Under the pieces are notes generated by a model. That model was not told the DNA's origin, ran no database searches, and saw nothing but the letters and a program-made list of their open reading frames with translations. From Nautiliaceae bacterium (lineage in GTDB: Bacteria; Campylobacterota; Campylobacteria; Campylobacterales; Nautiliaceae), in assembly GCA_027063075.1 (NCBI GenBank), contig JAMOSM010000020.1, positions 1-18,039 on the forward strand: DNA of 18,039 nt, read 5' to 3'. This document shows, in pieces, positions 15,508 to 18,039 of this stretch (positions are counted from its first letter, which is position 1; each line of letters opens with the position of its first letter). The translations under genes and the position numbers were made by a program.

Positions 15508-16640
15508 TTTAAAAATTCCTCTTTGAAATATTTTTCTAGCTCTATATTAAAAATTTTTTCTTTCTCATATTTTTTTTCTAAAACCTCAACGGCATTTAAA
15601 AGCTCAGGGGATTTAATCCCATAATTAATACTCATAACAGCTTCCACAAAAGCTGCAAAATGGTCTGCAACTTTTACCAAACTTCCGTCAATTCCTAAGT
15701 CTTTAGAAACCTCTTTTATTTTTTTATAACCTTTATCTGTTATAAGTTTATTAGCAAACTCGTCTGTAATAAACATTTTTAGTTCAGACTGCAAATGTTT
15801 AGGGACAAGAGGGATGATTTTTTCTTCTATTATCATTTTTTCATACTCTTTTAATATCTCATCAAGACCCGTTACTCCGTGTTTAACAGGAGCTATAATA
15901 TCTCTTGTCAAGGCTTCTGGCAAATCGTGAAAAAGTCCTGCAAAAAAATTATAATAAAACTTATTTTCAGATGCTCCATACTCTTTTGTAAGAAAAAAAG
16001 AGACAATGGCAACAAAAAGCATATGTCCAAGTACGCTTGTTTCAGGCACTCTTGGAGTGTTAGCCCAACGTTTTTGAAATCTCAGATTTCCACAAAGAGT
16101 AATAAAATCATAAGTTTTTCTCTTTAAAGACAAAATTCTAACTCCCTCAAGGTCATAATAATCTTCAAGCTCATTTTCAATATTTTTTTTAATTTCTTCA
16201 ATACCATATGTATCTTTTGCAAACTTATAAATAAAATCAAATTCCCATTTACTTGAAAGATAACTTGAAGCTGAGAGAATTCTTTTTTCAACAGAATTTA
16301 TATTATTAAATTTTTTTACATATTCAAGCATCTCTTTATCAAGAATATTTTGCAATTTATTAACTACAAATTCATCAAGCTCTTTTCCTTTATGTTTTCT
16401 AAAATAATAATAAACAGGGGATTTTAAATCTGTAAGCACGGCTCTGTATAAAACCCCGGCAATTCCAAGTTTTATAAGCTCAGCAAAATTAACATTTTTT
16501 TCAAAATGAGCTAAAATATAAGCAATAATCATTTTATGAGCCTGTTTATCAAGCTCTACAAATTTAAAAGGCCTTGGCAAATCATTCCATCTCTCTATTG
16601 AAGCTGTTGAAAACAAAAGTTTAATAAGTTCTGGATTCAT
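15504..16640 (-). CDS. HD-domain hydrolase (YfbR-like 5'-nucleotidase) with internal duplication
   Basis: 378 residues, soluble. The C-terminal half has the full YfbR pattern: RW (191-192), E200, H206 in LGHMLFVA, HD (238-239) with E242, D247 followed by PVK (251-253), and KVADH (323-327; D326). YfbR enzymes remove phosphate from deoxynucleoside monophosphates; substrate here is inferred only. The N-terminal half repeats the pattern: RW (17-18), E29, H35 in QAHKMIIA, then YR (65-66) where HD is expected, D71 and PV (75-76). So this is a tandem of a degenerate and an intact HD domain. Start ATG at 16640, with GGAGAG before it and an extended -10 promoter at 16658-16666. It is coupled by ATGA to the outer-membrane protein gene downstream. 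Confidence 0.8.
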   Translation of the reverse strand: MNPELIKLLFSTASIERWNDLPRPFKFVELDKQAHKMIIAYILAHFEKNVNFAELIKLGIAGVLYRAVLTDLKSPVYYYFRKHKGKELDEFVVNKLQNILDKEMLEYVKKFNNINSVEKRILSASSYLSSKWEFDFIYKFAKDTYGIEEIKKNIENELEDYYDLEGVRILSLKRKTYDFITLCGNLRFQKRWANTPRVPETSVLGHMLFVAIVSFFLTKEYGASENKFYYNFFAGLFHDLPEALTRDIIAPVKHGVTGLDEILKEYEKMIIEEKIIPLVPKHLQSELKMFITDEFANKLITDKGYKKIKEVSKDLGIDGSLVKVADHFAAFVEAVMSINYGIKSPELLNAVEVLEKKYEKEKIFNIELEKYFKEEFLK

Positions 16641-16657
16641 TTTCTCTCCTTTTACAA

Positions 16658-16666
16658 ATTATATCA
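16658..16666 (-). promoter_or_regulatory. Extended -10 promoter of the HD-domain gene
   Basis: On the minus strand TG-A-TATAAT runs 16666 to 16658. The predicted start near 16651 gives a leader of about 11-13 nt that begins with the AAGGAGAG ribosome binding site. The 14-bp core (16656-16669) is identical to the one before ppa. Confidence 0.65.
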
Positions 16667-16670
16667 AAAC

Positions 16671-16699
16671 TTGCAAAATTAAAAAAAACTCTTTATAAT
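16671..16699 (+). promoter_or_regulatory. Sigma-70 promoter of the toxin-antitoxin operon
   Basis: TTGCAA (16671-16676), 17-bp spacer, TATAAT (16694-16699). This is the only promoter in the window with a convincing -35 box as well as a -10. It overlaps the upstream part of the divergent HD-gene promoter. Confidence 0.75.
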
Positions 16700-16714
16700 A
16701 CTCTTAAAAGTACT
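16699..16714 (+). promoter_or_regulatory. Candidate operator for antitoxin autoregulation
   Basis: TACTCTTAAAAGTA (16699-16712) is a 14-bp palindrome with one mismatched pair, overlapping the perfect 6-bp palindrome AGTACT (16709-16714). It covers the last -10 base and the expected transcription start. Phd/YefM antitoxins bind short TGTACA-like palindromes at such positions; binding here is inferred. Confidence 0.45.
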
Positions 16715-16726
16715 AAAGGAAAAAAG

Positions 16727-16975
16727 ATGATAATTAGCGCAAACGAAGTAAAAAAAAGAGGCGTATCAATTTTTGAAGAGCTACTAAAAAAATTTGATGA
16801 GGTAATTATTACTTTTAGAGGCAAAAAAAAGTATGTCGTTATGGATATAAATAGATACAATGAACTAAGAGAAAAAGAACTTGAACTTGCTTACAAAGAG
16901 GTTATGGAGGATTATGAGAATAGAAAATTTCATAACAATTTAGAAAAACATCTAAAAGAAATTGAAAATGTATGA
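16727..16975 (+). CDS. Phd/YefM-family antitoxin
   Basis: 82 residues. The N-terminal part (MIISANEVKKRGVSIFEELL, 1-20) and the following FDEVIITFRGKKKYVVMDINRYNEL match the Phd/YefM fold: a short DNA-binding domain that dimerises and represses the operon promoter, with R-G-K-K-K-Y-V-V-M as the central strand block. The C-terminal part (48-82) is charged and helical, the usual toxin-wrapping segment that is disordered when free. RBS AAAGGAA lies upstream of the ATG at 16727. Its stop overlaps the toxin start. The pair sits between the HD gene and argH as an independent unit with its own promoter, the usual layout for a small mobile or addiction module. Confidence 0.82.
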   Translation: MIISANEVKKRGVSIFEELLKKFDEVIITFRGKKKYVVMDINRYNELREKELELAYKEVMEDYENRKFHNNLEKHLKEIENV

Positions 16976-17240
16976 AATTATCTTTACAGAAATTTACGAA
17001 AAAAAAGCAAAAAAATTTTTTAAAAAACATTCTGATTTAAAGAAAAAATACGCAAAAACATTAAAACTATTAAAATCAAATCCCTTCCATCCTTCCCTCA
17101 GACTCCACAAACTCCAAGGAGATAAAAAAGAGTTTTACTCTGTATCTCTTGATATGAATTATCGGATAATTCTAGATTTTATAGTAATCGACAAACAAAT
17201 TTTTTTAATTGATATCGGTTCACACGATGAAGTGTATTAA
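16968..17240 (+). CDS. RelE/ParE-superfamily toxin
   Basis: 90 residues from the ATG at 16968; a TTG two codons earlier is possible but less likely. RelE/ParE fold: strand MYEIIFTE (1-8), two helices to about 37, then HPSLRLHKLQGDKKEFYSVS (41-60), MNYRIILDF (63-71) and the final IFLIDIGSHDEVY (78-90). HKL-x-G, Y-R-I and G-x-H-D-x-V-Y are the conserved blocks of RelE/StbE-type mRNA interferases, which cut mRNA in the ribosome; some relatives instead inhibit gyrase. Likely functional residues are R45, R66 and H86, Y90. The start lies 8 bp inside the antitoxin gene, so toxin synthesis depends on antitoxin translation. Length and motifs are intact, so it is probably active. Confidence 0.84.
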   Translation: MYEIIFTEIYEKKAKKFFKKHSDLKKKYAKTLKLLKSNPFHPSLRLHKLQGDKKEFYSVSLDMNYRIILDFIVIDKQIFLIDIGSHDEVY

Positions 17241-17245
17241 TTTAG

Positions 17246-17264
17246 TATAATTTCATAAAAAAGG
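17246..17264 (+). promoter_or_regulatory. -10 box and RBS of argH
   Basis: TATAAT (17246-17251) begins 6 bp after the toxin stop codon; AAAAGG (17259-17264) is the ribosome binding site six bases before the ATG at 17271. The expected leader is about 13 nt. No -35 box is clear. Confidence 0.6.
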
Positions 17265-17270
17265 TAAATA

Positions 17271-18039
17271 ATGAAACTATGGGGCGGAAGATTTTCTACA
17301 GGCACGGCAAAAATACTTGATGAATTTAATGCATCAATTCCATTTGATAAAGAACTATATATTGAAGATATAGAAGGTTCAATAGCTCACTCAAAAATGC
17401 TTGCAAAGCAAGGAATACTTACACAAGAAGAAGCAGAAAAAATAAAAGAGGGGCTTCTTAAAATAAAAAAAGAGATTGAAAACAATCAATTCAAATGGGA
17501 TATAGCAGATGAAGATATTCATATGGCAATTGAAAAAAGATTAATTGAATTAATTGGAGATACAGGCAAAAAACTCCACACTGCAAGAAGCAGAAACGAC
17601 CAGGTAGCAGTTGATTTCAGACGCTGGGTTTTAAAAAGAAATAAAGACTTTATGACTAAAATTAAAGAACTTATTAAAGTTTTTGTAAATATTGCAAAAG
17701 AGCATACAGATACAATCCTTCCCGGTATGACTCATCTTCAACACGCACAGCCTATTAGTTTTGGTTATCATATGTTAGCATATGCAAGTATGTTTAAAAG
17801 AGATTATGAAAGATTTGAAGAATCTTACAAAAGAAATAACAAAAATCCTCTTGGATGTGCAGCACTTGCCGGAACTCCTCATAATATTGACAGGTTTGAG
17901 ACTACAAAAGAACTTGATTTTGATGAGCCAACAATTAACTGTCTTGATACGGTTAGTGATAGGGATTTTGCGTTAGAGATTTTATTTAATATTTCAATGC
18001 TTATGATGCACGCAAGTAGAATAAGTGAAGAGCTTATAA
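17271..18039 (+). CDS. argH: Argininosuccinate lyase, N-terminal part (runs off the right edge)
   Basis: Splits argininosuccinate to arginine and fumarate, the last step of arginine synthesis, in the cytoplasm. 256 codons are visible from the ATG at 17271. Seen: MKLWGGRF (1-8), the opening typical of Arg[21 protein letters not shown] (26-45); [12 protein letters not shown] (80-91); the substrate-binding [12 protein letters not shown] (103-114), a hallmark of the family; [16 protein letters not shown] (about 153-168) with the catalytic His; and GCAALAGTP. The usual NPLGSAALAGT block has Cys for Ser and is otherwise normal. The signature serine loop (GSSxMPQKxNP) would lie past the window end. 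It has its own promoter after the toxin gene. Confidence 0.96.
   Translation, partial: MKLWGGRFSTGTAKILDEFNASIPFDKELYIEDIEGSIAHSKMLAKQGILTQEEAEKIKEGLLKIKKEIENNQFKWDIADEDIHMAIEKRLIELIGDTGKKLHTARSRNDQVAVDFRRWVLKRNKDFMTKIKELIKVFVNIAKEHTDTILPGMTHLQHAQPISFGYHMLAYASMFKRDYERFEESYKRNNKNPLGCAALAGTPHNIDRFETTKELDFDEPTINCLDTVSDRDFALEILFNISMLMMHASRISEELI

Noticed and set aside
16962..16967. TTG at 16962 as the toxin start
   Set aside because: The ATG two codons later gives the usual M-Y-E-I-I-F family N-terminus and an 8-bp overlap; the TTG has no better RBS.
17782..17976. Short plus-strand frame inside argH
   Set aside because: Out of frame with the well-supported argH reading frame and without RBS or recognisable motifs.
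1..18039. CRISPR arrays, tRNA/rRNA genes, insertion sequences
   Set aside because: No regularly spaced repeats, no tRNA-like cloverleaf or rRNA sequence, and no transposase or flanking inverted repeats were seen on reading the window.

Overview
The window is a compact, very A+T-rich stretch of a bacterial chromosome with Lys/Ile/Asn-rich proteins, AGA arginine codons and many overlapping genes. Gene content and protein style suggest a Campylobacterota (epsilonproteobacterial) genome, perhaps a vent-type Nautiliales (Nautilia/Caminibacter/Lebetimonas-like). That is an inference from composition and gene families, not from a search. No stretch over 300 bases lacks a gene; the longest non-coding gap is about 130 bp (14056-14188).

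Layout. 1-674 (-): the 5' part of nadB (L-aspartate oxidase), preceded by a 56-residue lipoprotein gene that is easily missed and overlaps it by ATGA. 645-3630 (+): a DUF721/DciA-like gene, uvrC and a RibF-type flavokinase/FAD synthetase, packed by 4-bp overlaps; the first gene looks leaderless. 3599-8440 (-): a three-gene operon with a TonB-dependent receptor, a small periplasmic YfiR-like protein and a membrane GGDEF-EAL protein, plausibly an envelope-to-c-di-GMP signalling relay. 8491-11212 (+): a Uup-type ABC-F ATPase and a YihY/BrkB-family membrane protein. 11253-12537 (+): a Roadblock/LC7 protein with a very strong ribosome binding site, a 65-residue helical protein, a terminator-like hairpin, and a 222-residue four-cysteine protein whose C-terminus looks Roadblock-like. 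12520-14055 (-): a soluble hybrid histidine kinase that converges on and overlaps that cluster. 14189-14707 (+): ppa, inorganic pyrophosphatase. 14758-16640 (-): an HD-domain nucleotidase-like protein with an internal duplication, translationally coupled to an outer-membrane beta-barrel protein. 16727-17240 (+): a Phd/YefM-RelE/ParE toxin-antitoxin pair with a clear promoter and operator candidate. 17271-end (+): the 5' part of argH.

How it works together: the housekeeping genes (nadB, uvrC, ribF, uup, ppa, argH) surround two accessory or signalling islands, the receptor/YfiR/GGDEF-EAL operon and the Roadblock cluster with its facing histidine kinase. The Roadblock cluster is the best candidate here for an undescribed system. 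Promoters that can be seen put the -10 box about 17-27 nt before the start codon, so 5' leaders are mostly only 10-20 nt, beginning at or just before the Shine-Dalgarno sequence.
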